From: Jacaranda mimosifolia
Taxonomy: Eukaryota > Streptophyta > Magnoliopsida > Lamiales > Bignoniaceae
Reading direction: 5' to 3'
Length of the DNA stretch: 64,000 nt
Assembly: GCA_018894105.1 (NCBI GenBank)
Contig: CM032121.1
Location: forward strand, 19,812,730-19,876,729
Shown here: piece by piece, positions 36,567 to 48,961 of the stretch
Layout: each line of letters starts with the position of its first letter
Numbering within the stretch: the first letter of the stretch is position 1
Notes under the pieces: model-generated
The model's input: only the letters and a program-made list of their open reading frames with translations
Databases searched by the model: none
What the model was told of the DNA's origin: nothing
Translations under genes and position numbers: made by a program

Positions 36567-37460
36567 GTGGTGGAAGTAAACAAGCAGCAAAAGCCTCACA
36601 CACAACCTTTGAGAAGGTCGGACCAGATCAAGAAGCAACCCGAAAGGTTCGAATTTCTTCATGAGATGGGCCAATCGGATAGTGATATGAAGACCTATGA
36701 GGAAGCTATTTTGGATATAGACTCGAGACATTGGCTTGACACCATGAGATCCGAAATGGACTCTATGTACTCCAACAAAGTATAGACTTTAATAGATCCA
36801 CTGAAGGGAATAGTTCTTGTTGGTTGCAAGTGGATCTATCAGCAAAAGCTAGGAGTTGATAGAGAGGTAATGACCTTTAAGGTGTGACTAGTGGTAAAAA
36901 GTTATGCTCAAAGACCCAGTATTGATTTCAACCTTTTCGCCGATCGCAATGCCTAAGTCCATTCGGATTATACTTGCCATATCCGCATATTATGACTATG
37001 AGAATGGCAAATTGATGTGAAAATCACTTTCCTCAATGGAGACATTGAAGAAGAAATCTATACGGAGCAACTACAAGGTTTTACATCCAATAGGAGCGAG
37101 CAAAAGGTTTGCAAACTCCAGAGATCCATTTATGGACTCAAACAAGCATCCCGAAGTTGGAACATGCATTTTGACATGACAGTCAAATCATTTGACTTTG
37201 TCAAAAATGTGTATAAAACATGTGTGTACAAGAAGGCTAGTAGGAGTAGCATGCAGTTTATTATGCTTTATGTCGATGACATCCTTCTCATTGGAAATGA
37301 GGTTGGAATGTTAAAGTGTACTAAAGCTTGGTTATCTACTCAATTCTCCATGAAGGATTGGGGAGAAACGTCTTACTTATTAGGAATACGTATCTATGAA
37401 GATAGATCGAGGAGGATGCTGGGGGGTTTCCCAAACCCCATACATTGATAAGATAATAAA
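36567..37460 (+). pseudogene. Copia-2 reverse transcriptase
   Basis: RRSDQIKKQPERFEFLHEMG and MRSEMDSMYSNKV open RT. After a TAG come CKWIYQQKLG and a damaged stretch with frameshifts (36890-37015). The frame from 37017 has the motif A region as VKITFLNGD, IYGLKQASRSWN and an intact FIMLYVDDILLIG (YVDD codons 37269-37280). A frameshift follows near 37425. Confidence 0.9.
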
Positions 37461-38250
37461 AAGGTTTAGTATGGAAGAATCCAAGAGGGGATTCCTTCCC
37501 ATGGGATATTACATTCGTCTCTCCAAGTCTATGACCCCTGAGACTAACAATGAGAGACAAAGAATGTCCCACATACCTTTTGCATCCACCATGGGGGCAT
37601 AATGTATGCAGTTCAATGTACAAGACCTGATGTAGCACATGCTCTGAGTGTTACAAGTCGTTTCCAATCCAATCTTGGTGAAAGTTACTGAATAGCCGGA
37701 AAAGTAAATCCTTAAGTACTTGAGAAGGACTAAGGACTTGTTTTTGGTATACAGCAGTAGAGAATTAAAACTTGAGGGATTTTTAGATTTTAGTTTCCAA
37801 TCTAATGTAGATGACCTAAAATCCACTTCTGGATTTATATTTTGTCTCAATGGCGGCACCGCGAGTGGGAAGAGTTCCAAATAAGACACCACAACCGACT
37901 CTACCTAGAGGCAAAATATATTGTAGCTTCAGAAGCTGCAAAGGAAGGTGTTTAGATGAAAAACTTCATTTAAGAGTTGAATGTAGTGCCTAGCATTGCT
38001 AAGCCAATGGTTGTCTTCTGTAACAACAACGACGTGGTAGCACAAAAAGCCAAGATCTCATCAGCGATCCAAACACATATTGAGTTGATATCATTTGATC
38101 TGGGAAATCATTGATAGAGGCGACATTCGAGTTGAGAGAGTTGCCTCGGAAGAGAATATAACAGATCCACTGATTAAAATCCTATCGCAAAAGGTATTTA
38201 ATGGACATCTTGAGAAGATGGATCTCACGGCCAAGGGGAATTGACTTTAG
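37461..38250 (+). pseudogene. Copia-2 connection and RNase H
   Basis: IIKRFSMEESKRGFLPM, PFASTMGA, then frameshifted QSNVDDLKSTSGFIFCLNGG, ASEAAKEGV, VVFCNNNDVVAQKAKI and decayed HI..ISF.LG and NITDPL-like end. This stretch contains the ~680 bp that Copia-1 has lost, and so gives the deletion breakpoints. Confidence 0.82.
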
Positions 38251-38264
38251 GAAAAGTGAGATAT

Positions 38265-40496
38265 TGTTGGAATAGTGCCCTTCAAGCCAATTAGATTGGC
38301 CTTATAAACTATTTCCTTGTAAGACATTCTTGATTGAATCATATTCTTTATATGGTCATCTTTATTGTATGCTCTTTATTACTTCAATGGCATTTGGTTG
38401 AAGCCCTTAGATCACACTAGACTATGGGACTTGGTCACTCACTGGGTGGTGATCGTGGAATAAGTTTTACACGATCATGATCTTAAAATCTTCCAAGTCA
38501 TAGGATTTTATGAGATAGGGCATCTAAGATCTGGATAGACTTGCGCTAACGATGCATAAATCCAAGGGTTAGATGTTGCTTCATTCCATGAGCAATCCCA
38601 TATGAGATATAGAAGCATGTTAGTGGGTGCTTGTTAGAAAACAAGGCACTGAGGGCCCGCACGAAGAATCCACTAGATAACCGTAGTGGCAGTCGGTAGT
38701 AATAAGTTCTCTGGCTTACGTCAATGCATATAATTAATCCTCTAACCTAAGGATCTGTGGTAACCTTGTGTTTAGGTCCTCATGCTTTTACTCTTTCTCG
38801 GTCACCTAGCGGGCTATTTGGGTAGAAATTGGGCATGAGCTACTTAGACATAGAGCTTTGTAAGATCTAAATAGGAATTTGACTCCTTGTCTTTGTGAAT
38901 GACGAGTACATCTCCTATGTATTCTATATAATGATCGATTCCAAGAAATCCTTGCGCAAGGTAGTATGACAATTTGGAAAAGGAGTTTTCCAAATATGAG
39001 GTCATATAGACTAATCGAACATTGGGAATAGAAACATAGTATCAAGGTTATTAGGGAGTTGGAAAATATCTTACCCTAGACCTCTTTTGGGAGATACTTT
39101 TGGGAGATAGGGGATGGAAGGACCATATTTGCATGATACGTGTAGAGCTAGAAAGGTTCTTTAAAAGCATTCATTTTGGCCAATTAGTGGGGCTCCATGG
39201 GCTTGAGGTTGGACATCGACCATGGAGATTTGATACTCTTCAATTAATAGAGATTAATTGAATTGAGTCGATTATTTTAAGGGAGTTTAAATTAAAATGA
39301 ATATTTGATATTTAAAAGTCACAAAGAGTTGTGAGCCCATATCTAATGAATGGTAGAACCTAATAGGTCACACATAAAAGCCAATTGCATTTCCTAATTG
39401 ATGGAGGAATTTTTCTAAGTGTTAGAAAAATGCTTCTAGTGGAGTGATTTGAGGATTGGCGAAATTGAGGTCATTTTGGCTTGATCAATTTAATTGTTAA
39501 ATTGATCAACTAATTTAAGGATTTAAATTATACCAATAATTAAGGAGTTAATTATTTGGTGCCACATGACCATCAATTAGTCAAGTTAGCTTAAAGAGTT
39601 GAGTTAACATTGACTAGCTTAAAGAGTTAAGTCAAAGGTTAATTAATTAAATTAAAGTTTTTGATTTAATTAATGAGAGGAATATATTTTGAAGGAAAAA
39701 TTCAACTGAAAGTTTCATTTGGTGTGGCATTTTAATTAATTTGAAATTAGATTCCAAATGAAATTGAAATGCATGCAAAATTCAAATTCACATTTGAATT
39801 ACAACTTGCCAACTTGCAAGGCAAGTTGGCGGTCATCCTTGAGGAAGGTGTGATGCCACCTTGGCATCACACCATCCTCCCTCTATATATAAATTTAGAG
39901 GGAGAGAGGGCTGGCCACTCTTGCTTGGTGTGAAGAATTAGATTCTCTCGCATTTTCCCTCCAAATCTCAAGTATTGCAGCATGCGTTGAAACTCCACTT
40001 CCTCTCTTCTTCTCCTACCTCAAGTCAAGCCTCCATATCTGCAAATCTCCTTTGTGTTTTCCATCTAATACCAAGGAGATTAGGATCTAGCATTGGTATG
40101 TGGATCATATTGTTAGAGGCAAGACAATTGGATTGCTAACCTTTGGAGATCCACTGTCAGGGCAGTCCACTTGGTGATTTTTTTCTAGCACTTCCCTATA
40201 TCTTTCTGAGCTGAATTTTTTACAATAGATTCTTCAAGGAGGTAGAAAGATACTATAATATTTTTAGAAATTTTGGAGGAGTTTGGGTCAGGAAAAAGTT
40301 GCATCCAACCCATTATGTCGATGTGTGATAGTTTGTAGATTAAATAAGTGTTCTTCATCGTTTCCTTATTTTGAAGCAAATCAAGGTAATTCTCTTTCCT
40401 AATTTGAATCAATAGCATGTATAGATCCTTGTTACCATGTGTAGCCTAGTTTATTTCAGTTTTAATTATTAGATTCTAGTGCTACAAGTGCCTTCA
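38265..40496 (+). repeat. 3' LTR of Copia-2 (2232 bp)
   Basis: Starts TGTTGGAATAGTGCCC after the purine-rich GGAAAAGTGAGATAT and ends GTGCCTTCA. It keeps the TATA box TATATATAAA (39894-39903) and, upstream, a hairpin with 12-bp perfect arms (39847-39873), both absent from the 5' LTR. Confidence 0.92.
39847..39903 (+). promoter_or_regulatory. Hairpin plus TATA box in the Copia-2 3' LTR
   Basis: GGTGTGATGCCA, a 3-nt loop, and TGGCATCACACC form a perfect 12-bp stem at 39847-39873. CTCTATATATAAATTT follows at 39891. Core-promoter function is inferred from position. Confidence 0.5.
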
Positions 40497-41130
40497 CCGA
40501 CATGATGTGTTGTTATATTCCAAGACTTTCACACCACTCCTTCATCTTTTTGCTTTGGAATTGAGTTCCATTATCTGATATCAACACTTTTGGTAGACTG
40601 AAATGGTAGATGATATTTTTTCATTATTTTCGAAACAACTTCTACATTGACCCATTTTGTAAAATACTCAACTGCAACTATCATGCATTTCCTTTAACCT
40701 ATGGCCTTCAGGAATGAGCTCACAATCTCTATTCCCTATTGGTCGAATGTCTATGTGATTTGGACCTGGACCAGAGTCGAAGCCAGTTGATGAAAAATGT
40801 TAGTATGCGCCTGGCATGATGGGCATTCCTTAAGAAATTCGACCGCATCCTTCAGTAATGTTGGCCAAAAATACCTATGTCTAATGACCTTGTGAATAAT
40901 GCTCGACCGCCATACTAGTTGCTGCAACTGCCTGAGTGGATTTGTTTTAGCACTTCTGGGCTTATTCTAGTGTTAGGCATCTTAGTAAGGGGTTAGAAAA
41001 AGACCTTTTAAATAATTAGCCAAACTTATCGAGGGAAATTTGGCTACCCGACCTCTCAACCTCCAAACCTCCACCTTATCCTTTGGTAGCTTACTCTTTC
41101 TTAGGAAGGCTTTGATGCAATCTCGCCAAC
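40497..41130 (-). pseudogene. Gypsy-2 integrase, N-terminal and core part
   Basis: Minus strand, downstream of RNase H. A zinc-finger region ends IHKVIRHRYFWPTLLKDAVE then CPSCQAHTN. The core has KCMIVAVEYFTKWVNVEVV and PKVLISDNGTQFQSKKMKEW with the second catalytic Asp. After the C-terminal Leu-Gly-Ile the frame stops, and 10-15 codons later Copia-2 interrupts it. The rest is at 30637-30064. Confidence 0.87.
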
Positions 41131-41192
41131 TATGAGGTGATTCTTCAATTTCATATATTTGGTTTTGATCAAGCCCTTTATGGTAGGCTTTT

Positions 41193-41530
41193 CTATAACC
41201 AAGAATGTGATAGTTCTTTCTCTAGTCCCCCCTCTAGTCCCTCTAGTCGAACTAGTGAAGTTAGAAATGTATATGCCCTTTTATTTTCTGACTTAAGCAC
41301 CTGACTGAGTGTGAACTTATTGAATTGTTGCTGCAATATCCTGACCTCTATGAGGTATCTATTCATGGATGCATCCTTGGCTTCAAAGTTACCTTCGAAC
41401 TGCTCAGCGACCAATTGGGAATTAGTGATGGCTACCAAATACTAGACTCCCCTATGTATAGCCGTTCCCATACCTGCGATAAGTGCTTTAGACTCGGCTT
41501 CATTATTGGTCACTAAGAAGTCAAGTTTGA
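41193..41530 (-). pseudogene. Gypsy-2 RNase H
   Basis: Minus strand: TNNEAESKALIAGMGTAIHR, then a TAG, then AITNSQLVAEQFEGNFEAKD, RYLIEVRILQQQFNKF and SQVLKSENKRAYTFLTSL. This is the second RNase H type found in Tat-lineage Gypsy elements. The usual catalytic Asp of the NSQL motif (D.QLV) is Asn. The stretch 41530-42270 is the RT-RNase H connection with a decayed first RNase H and no open frame. Confidence 0.85.
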
Positions 41531-42269
41531 TAGCAAAGTCATATTCCTCCGCTTGGGGGGCATAAAGAAATTCCTACTCTTCCCCCTAATGATGTTGATG
41601 ATCTATCTACATATAAAGACCAATTGGGTGGCTTTCGCTCGACCACCATGGGGAGGTCGATGCACTCAGCCACAAAGTCTACCAAAACTTAGGCTTTAAT
41701 GGCAATTCGGGGTTGAAACTTGAAGTCAAATTCGCCCAATTCAATAGTCCATTTGGTTAGTCTTCTAGACATATCCGATTTTGATAGTACCTGCTTCAAA
41801 GGCTAATTCATCATAACAACAATAGAGTGAGATTGGATGTAAGATCTCAGTTTTCTTGCCACCGTAATCAAAGTAAGAGCAAATTTTTTGATCTCCAGTT
41901 AATTGTGTTCTGGACCTTGTAAAGCTTTACTGATGAAGTATATTTGTCGGTGTGTGCCTTGTTCTATTGATTAACATGAGAACTAAACTTGATGCTGCAT
42001 TGAGACTACGAGGTAAAGGTACAGGGCCTTTCCGATTGAAGGCTTAGCAAGCATTTAGGGGTAGATAGGTATTATGTTAATTTGACCAGGGCCTAGTCAT
42101 ATTCTCCAGTCCATTGGAACTACTTTGCATTCCTAAGAATTTTGAAAAATGGTAAACTTTTGTCCGCTAGCTAGGCAATAAATCAACCTAAGGCTACAAT
42201 CCTTCCGACTAATATTTGTACATCCCTAATCATTTTTTGTGGTGAGATGTCCTGAATTGCCTTAATCTT

Positions 42270-42960
42270 TTATGGGTTTGCTTTGATGCCTCTCTGACTG
42301 ACCATATATCCCAAGAATTTGCCTCCCCTGACTCCATATGTGCATTTGTTAGGGTTAAGCTTCATTCCAAAGGCTCTTAATATAGAGAATGTATGGTTGA
42401 GGTGGGTTGGATGGTTAGCTTCCCTCTCTGTTTGGACAATCTTTTCATCGACACAGACCTCCATTGTCCGGCTGATCTCTTTTTTGAATACAAAAATACC
42501 AATCTTTGGTAAGTTGCTCTAGCATTTTTGAGGCCAAAGGGCATGACTAGAAAATAATACAAGCTACTTGGAATCATAAATGAGGTTTTGTCTCCGTCCT
42601 CTGAGACATAAAAATTTGATAATACCCTTGGAAAGCGTACATCATAATTAGGAGGTTGCAACATGTTGCTGAATCAACTAATAAATCTATTCGAGGTGTA
42701 GGTAAGGGTCTTTAGAGCATACTTTATTCAAATCAGTAAAATCATTACATGTTCTCTATTTGCCCTCATTTTTAGGGACAAGGACTAAATTATATAACCA
42801 ACTAAGGTATTGAATTTCTATAATATAGCTTGCCTCTAAGAGCTTGTTGACCTCCTCTTTGATGATCTAGTATCTTTCTGCATTGAAAGTCCTAGTTTTT
42901 TGCTTGATTAGCTTGTAGGAAGGGTCTACGTTGAGGTGATGGACAATGATCTGAGGGTCG
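42270..42960 (-). pseudogene. Gypsy-2 reverse transcriptase
   Basis: Minus strand: EEVNKLLEASYIIEIQYLSW, LVLVPKNEGK, stop, then NDFTDLNKVCSKD; then DGDKTSFMIPSSLYYFLVMP, FGLKNARATYQRLV; then, after a frameshift, MEVCVDEKIV where YVDD is changed to CVDE; then GMKLNPNKCTYGV and KFLGYMVSQRGIKANP. Order and blocks match Tat-type Gypsy RT. The upstream linker 42984-43181 contains a conserved FLRRNISVFS block. Confidence 0.9.
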
Positions 42961-43259
42961 ATTCCCTGGAGGTCAGTCGCCTTCTAAGAAAAAACGCTAA
43001 TGTTCCTTCTGAGGAAATCGACCAACATGCATTCCATGTTGCTGCCCAGGTGAGTGTTGATTCCTATGGTCTTGTCGGGGTTCCTGGGCTTCAATTCTAT
43101 GGCTTTGAATTCTTCAATTATCGCGACCCTAGTTTCCTCTATTTTCTTCTTCTTGTTTGTTTGTCCCTTCTCAAGTTCCATTACTGGGATGTCCTCTGAG
43201 GGTTTCAGTTGTGGACGAGTTTCCTATTCACTTACTTCTACGGAGATGGTGTAATATCG

Positions 43260-43694
43260 TCAGGCTTCTTTCACATTGCAAAGTAGTTCCCCGATTCCTA
43301 CACTTGTTAGGAATTTGACCTTTATGTGGTAAGTCAAAATAACTATTCTAAAGTCGCTCAAGCTGGGTCTCCTAATTATGGCATTGTAAGTAAAGAGTGC
43401 ATCGACCATAAGGTAGCTAATCATGAGAGTCCGCCTTTTGGGCGCTTTGCCGAATGAGGTGGACAAACTTATAGACCCCACTAGGATAATTTTGGATCCT
43501 CCAAACCCGACAAGCATGTTACTAATTCGCTCGAATTTAAGCTTCCCCAGATTCATTCTTTTCAAAGTCGACAAGAAAATTATGTTAGCGAAGCTGTTGT
43601 TGTCGACCAAGATTTTTCTGACCTCAAAGTTTCCAATTTCAACAATTACGACCAACAAGTAATCCAACATGTTATCAACTCCTTGATGCCCCAA
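43260..43694 (-). pseudogene. Gypsy-2 aspartic protease
   Basis: An open frame of 144 codons on the minus strand. KILVDNNSFANIIFLSTLKR corresponds to the Tat protease block VDNGSSADILF, with the active-site Gly changed to Asn. Downstream LVGFGGSKIILVGSISL, MVDALFTYNAIIRRPSL (usually Y.AILGRP) and a C-terminal SVGIGELLCNVKEA are as expected. Longest open protein segment of Gypsy-2. Confidence 0.88.
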
Positions 43695-43899
43695 GTGTGA
43701 GAGGTTAGAATCTAAAAAAGAGATAAGCTCTGAATTGGTAGAGACCTAAAAGATTGCTCTAGTTGGCAAGGATTTGATTAACTCAAGTCACCGCTAGATT
43801 TGCCTCCTTTTGTTTTAGAGCCCCCGCTTCCCCCCAAAAGTTGGTCCACCTGTGATGGTATCAATCACACCTTGCAAGGAGGGACATTCATCCTCGGCC

Positions 43900-44460
43900 T
43901 TCTTTTTCCTTTTGTCATCCTTTCTTGGGTTGACCGACCTTTCTCTACCAGGAGTCTAGCTGGTCGTGGATTCTTCTTGTCTAGCCTTTTGGTGAATGTA
44001 CTTTTTTAGATGACCTTGTTGAATGAGCCGCTCGATTTCATTATGGAGGTTAAACCAGTCCTATCTATCATGGCCTTTCTGTTTGTGGAAATGGCAATAC
44101 TTTTTTGAGTTCATCAAGGCAGTTGTCCCATTGAGTTTTCTGGGTTTCTTGAAGAGTTTGTCATTTTATATGGCAAATAGAACTCCTTTCTTGGTATGTT
44201 CAATATTGTGTAGTTGTGGAATTTTTGATGGGGGACCGATGACCATCTCTTTGTTGTCTATCATCCTTCTCCTTTCCTTTTTTCTTGTGATTTTTCAGGT
44301 TCCCATATTTCATTTTGTTCATATCCTCCTGGGCCATGTACCTCTTTGTGAGGTCGAGTAGTTACTCCATTGTTCATGGTCCTTCTCTGACTAGAACATT
44401 GGCGCATTCCTTGTGCCTGAGTCTGAGGAACAATACGTCGATCAAGAACTTGAGTAAATA
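43900..44460 (-). pseudogene. Gypsy-2 gag, C-terminal part
   Basis: Minus strand: TKRYMAQEDMNKMKYGN, a Lys-rich stretch, then KYCHFHKQKGHDR, a stop and DWFNLHNEIERLIQQGHLKK, the usual Tat gag knuckle (YC.FH...GHD) and following helix. Upstream are decayed blocks near LKYLLKFLIDVLFLRLR. The N-terminal half and everything 5' of it are not recognised beyond 44500. Confidence 0.82.
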
Positions 44461-44500
44461 TTTAAGTGGGCCCAAAATATTAATAATCAAGAACTGTTGG

Positions 44501-46725
44501 AAATTGGTCTTCTTCGACTAGAATTTAAGTTAGCTCAAAATATTAATTTCTAAGAAATTGGTGATCGTCGTAAACTACACCAGTGGTAGATATCGACAAT
44601 GTGATTAATTGGTCAAATTTAATTTCAAATGAATGAAAAATTAATGGTCAAAATAAGCTACTGATAGTTGACTAAGAAGACCAGAAAAGAAGCCAATTGA
44701 ATAGGAGAAGAAAAACTCCATCCTACATTAAAATATGAGTAAAAGGTAGACTAAAATAAATAACTTAAGTGTGGAGGTAAGAGATGGGCCCCTTAGGAGT
44801 ACAAGTGTTTGGAAGGGAGAAGACCTATATGGTAGTAGGTTCATTCCAAGTCTCACACACGCCGTTGCCGCCCATCTGGCCGGCTGGGTTGGGCTTGGCA
44901 TGGGCATAGATTAAATTGGGTCTTCAATAATATTAACTTTTTGGATTAAATCAACCTAATTTAATTTTGGCCCAACTAAATAATTCTCCAAAAAATGTTC
45001 AGCATTTGGAAAGCTAAAAGGCAAGAAGTAATGTTTTGGAATACAAAATCCGCGTGTGGAAAAGCTAAGAAATGCATATCTCCTAATCTTCAGCCACCAA
45101 CAGATGCATCTAGACTACATCTTTCAACTTTCCAACGTTGGAAAAATGGCTGTCATTATTTGTTGCCATTTTCCAGAAAACGTCAAAGAGAGTTCAATAC
45201 ACTTTAAATTCGAGTGATCATACGGTTTGTAATGCTGCTACCGTCTGATTTAATCGTTATATCTTGGGAAACGATAGCTAGTTGTCGCTAGCACCAGTCC
45301 ATGGCTAACTCATCTTAAAGACAGAAAACTCCACTCTTCCCTCAACTACCAGCTGATCATAGAATTTCTATTGCTGGAAATAACATAAACTCAGATCATG
45401 AATTGTCACAAAAATTACACGATAAACATGAATTGATAGTAAAATGACAAAATTTGCAGGACCCCCCACGTATTGATTTTCAAGGATGTGGACCAAAAAC
45501 GGCTTGGTAGCAGCAGGACAAAGAGTGGTTGCATGGTCTAAATCCCTGGTAAATGTACAATCAATGTGTTCATCTCTACGTTTGCGTATGGATAAGCATA
45601 TGTCCTTGGCCTGGTGGCCGCCCCCAAATTTAATTCATTTGCGATTATGCGTTGTGGGTATGTCCAAGTCCATCTCCCATACATTCATTGATGTAGACCC
45701 TATACCTGCACTAATTTTCCCTTCCACCCAAAAAATTCCACTTTTACACTGCTTTATCCTGAATTCAGTTTTAGATGCAAATTAATTAGGTTTGAATTAG
45801 AATTTTTTTCCTATATGCAAATAAACAATTACATGAACTAAGCTTGTGTTGATGTAGTTATGGGGGAAAAACGAGTCATGGTTGGAAAAATGATTCACCA
45901 AGACAGCATGCAGTCACATTTTTTATGCATACCAGATATGCGGATAATTTCAAAAATATAATACTTTTAGAAATGTGAATTTTTTGTATGTTTTTAGATT
46001 CACAATTTTTATTCGATTAGTTTGGACTGATCTATTTCTATTTGACCTATGTGATTTGGAGAATTTCATTAAATTAGGCCATCTTAAAAAGAATTTGCAT
46101 GTCAAACATTAAATTGAGGGTTGGAGAGTTTTTTATTGGATAAATCTCAATTCCATAATAAATTATTTTAAAATTTAGGTTCGAATCAACTAAACTAAAA
46201 ATTCATCTTAATACGATTCTTCGATTTGGAGAGTATTTTTCAAACACATATCAATGCGAGTTCTTATTTTTGTCGGTGATGTCATTTTGAAAACACAATG
46301 TATCATATATTAATTTAACTGAATTTAAGAGGTGTTACAAAAGGCTCGATTAATTTTCTAAAATATGCTATATGTGGTAATCAACTGTATATAGAATAGT
46401 TTTTAATATGTTATATGGTAAATCTAGTTCTATATATTTGGGTCGATTAATATTCTAAAATGTGCTGTATATGGTAATCTAATTAGTACTATATCCGGTA
46501 ATCAACTAATTAAAGGATCGATTAACTCCAATATGAATCCCCCCCCCCTCTTCTCCTCAGGCTTAGTTTTTAAAGATTGATCTCTGAAGTTGAAGACTCT
46601 GAGTGCGCAACCTTTTTTGTGAAAAATTCATCAATTAACGTCAGTTTTCTGAACTCATTAATTGTCAAACGCGGTTTAAAATACAATGTTTAACTAATAA
46701 TTAAGTAACTTGTTAATAAATATAA
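44501..46725. other. Intergenic DNA without a recognised feature
   Basis: 2.2 kb with scattered stops in all frames. At 44464 and 44527 the phrase GCYCAAAATATTAAT occurs twice (a short duplication at the broken Gypsy-2 edge). A poly-C run is at about 46537-46549. No conserved protein block or TIR seen. Decayed transposon or old intergenic sequence are both possible. Confidence 0.5.
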
Positions 46726-48961
46726 GAGTGAATTACGGCTACTACTCCTAAAGTTTGGCGTAATTATAAAAAGATCATCACTTTTTTGAAAATTATAAAA
46801 ACCCTCCATAAAATGACAAACTTAATTGTAATATAGACAAAAGTTGTGAAATGTCCGAAATACCCTAACAGCAAAAGCAATAAAAATAAATAAAAAATAC
46901 TAAAAAGTTAGTTTGATGGTTAAAGTCCTAAATACCCTTTATGTATTATGATATTTTACAATTTTGAAATACGTTAAATAGTATACATTTTGAAAATAAT
47001 TTACCTATATAATTAAATTTATTTAATAATATTAAATAATAAATATATTTGTTAATTGAGTTAAATATTGATATGGGATAGCCCAATATGCTCGGCCCAT
47101 AGACCACAGGCCCAGGGGTGTAGCGGCAAGCCCACCTTATACACTGGGCCCAATTATGCTACCAACGTCGGGTGACCCCAGTCGACCATACAGATCGACA
47201 CCGTTGGAAGGCTAGGCCACTGATCGATACCTCAACCGCACTGCTCGTCCAGCCCGTAAGCCTCGCGCCTAGCCTATGTTAGGTTGACCAGGGAGGACGA
47301 TTAGGCGTGTAACCGCCTCTGCCGCATTAAATGCCCTGACAGGCAGCATGCCTCGGCATTAATGGCTCATGCCGCCCTAGTACTGCCTATGCTGCCACAC
47401 CAGAGAGGAGGCGCATGTACAATGTCCTATTCCGTCCCCAAAACTTGAAGAGGCAGCCACCTGGAATAGTACAAGGGTGGGAGATGACTTAATGGACCCC
47501 AGGCAAGGACAGAAACCATTACAACATGTCGAGGGCATCTCAAACAAATTCCCGTTGGGAAAAGACTATAAATACCCTCACTCCATACCCTCAAAGGTAT
47601 GCCATTTTACATACACAAAGCCCTTACTCTACTGCTCGTTATATATTCGACCTCATACTAACTTGAGCGTTAGAGAGCCTGAGCCGAGGGCATCTCGGCT
47701 AGCCTGACATTTGCTCGTAATTGCAGGACTCAGCCCAATTACCTTCATATATCAACCAGAGAGGTCGAACCCTTCAGAAATTACTATCTAATCCAACTTC
47801 AAGCGGATTTCACCATCATCACGTATTAAATCATATTAAATGCTATTAAACTAGTAAGCATATCTAAAATAATTAAGTTAAACTTAATTAAATTATTTAT
47901 TAAAATAATAATCATATTTAAAACAAAGAGATTTTAAATAATTAAATTACTTATTCAAATAATTAATATATCTAAAATATTTAACAAAATTTAGTTAAAT
48001 TTCTTAATTAATTAAAAAATAATAAATAAAAAATTAAAAACTAAATTAATTGAGAATAAATAAGTAAATAAAATTTAAATTTTTAATTAAATTGTTCATT
48101 AATTGAAAAAATAATTTTTTAAAATTTAATTGTATTATTTAATAAAATAATAATCATTCTAAAATAAAGATATTTAAAATAATTAAATTAATATTTATTC
48201 AAATAATAAACATATCTAAATTGATAAATGAAATTTAGTTAAATTTATTAATCAATTAATTAAAAATACAATAAATAAAAAGTTAAATACAATATTAATT
48301 AGGAATACATAAGTAAAAGAATTTAAATATTTATTTTAAATTAAATTTTTTATTAATTGAAAATAATTTTTTTTAAATAAAAAATGCAATCCCTCCCAGC
48401 CCCCCTCCCTCCTTCATCCTACTGTCAACTTCAGCTCATGGCAGCCATGAGCAGCAAGTTATCGGCCGCCTAGCCGGCTGCTGGAGTGGCGGCCGCGATG
48501 ACCAGATCTGGCGAGGTTGGAAGGTGGAGGAAGGGATGGGGGGTGTTTTTGTATATAATGTATGCATATATATATATATATGTATTTATCTTTTTTTATT
48601 AGACAATATATGTATATATCATATATATATTACATAACATTATATATTGTATATGTATATAAATATTTTACATATTTTTTATTAAGATTTAGGGTGTTTT
48701 TGTACTTTTGTTAAGGTTTTAGGACATTTTGATACTTTTACACAATCAGTTTATCAACCAAATTACTAGAGAGGCATTTATGGAATTTTACATATCATTT
48801 TTAATGGCAATTTGAAAAAATCTAATGGGGGCTAACGGCTGGACTAAGTTGTTGGACGGTGAGTCAGTGACAAACTTCAGGAGAATTTTTGTAATTTTTA
48901 GAAAAACGATGATCTTTTTATAATTACACTAAATTTCAAGAATGATAGTTGTAATTCATCC
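46726..48961. mobile_element. Long-TIR, MULE-like non-autonomous DNA transposon with a solo LTR inside
   Basis: Left end GAGTGAATTACGGCTACTAC and the complement of the right end GGATGAATTACAACTATC are inverted for about 90 bp, including TAATTATAAAAAGATCATC in both. The flanks are TAAATATAA (46717-46725) and TAAATCTAA (48962-48970), a 9-bp TSD with one mismatch, the size expected for Mutator-like elements. Inside are AT-rich DNA, a G/C-rich patch (48395-48540) and the solo LTR 47069-47821. Without the LTR it is about 1.48 kb. No transposase frame. Confidence 0.75.
47069..47821 (+). repeat. Solo LTR of the Gypsy-1/Gypsy-2 family (753 bp)
   Basis: Starts TGATATGGGATAGCCC and ends CCATCATCA. It contains TATAAATA at 47567-47574 and the shared block ACTTGAGCGTTAGAGAGCC near the end. 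No PPT before and no PBS after it, so it is a solo LTR. The 5-bp flanks (AATAT and CGTAT) do not agree well, so the TSD is decayed or the ends are off by a few bases. Confidence 0.8.

Larger units (their letters stand above)
30638..40496 (+). mobile_element. Copia-2: older relative of Copia-1 inserted in Gypsy-2 integrase
   Basis: Flanked by CCAAC (30633-30637) and CCGAC (40497-40501), a 5-bp TSD with one transition. It has 5' LTR 30638-32464, PBS 32467-32479, leader, gag, PR, INT, RT, RNase H and 3' LTR 38265-40496. LTRs differ by well over 10 % by eye, more than those of Copia-1. Unlike Copia-1 it keeps YVDD and the whole RT-to-RNase H stretch, but is broken by many stops and frameshifts. 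Confidence 0.93.
16316..44500 (-). mobile_element. Gypsy-2: Tat-like Ty3/Gypsy element, split by two nested Copia insertions
   Basis: Minus-strand element. Reading from high to low coordinates: gag (44460-43900), protease (43694-43260), RT (42960-42270), RNase H (about 41530-41193), integrase (41130-40497, continued at 30637-30064 after Copia-2), spacer, antisense aORF on the plus strand (29598 back to 17496, split by Copia-1), PPT (17076-17063) and 3' LTR (17058-16316). Removing the two Copias leaves roughly 8.7 kb. The right edge near 44500 is a best guess: no 5' LTR or PBS is seen there, so that end is deleted or too decayed to recognise. Confidence 0.85.

Noticed and set aside
43054..44361. 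Hydrophobic plus-strand ORFs resembling membrane proteins
   Set aside because: Complement of Gypsy-2 protease and gag on the minus strand, where family motifs are clear.
47069..47821. A perfect TSD for the solo LTR
   Set aside because: Flanks AATAT and CGTAT agree at only three of five positions; I report the LTR without a TSD.
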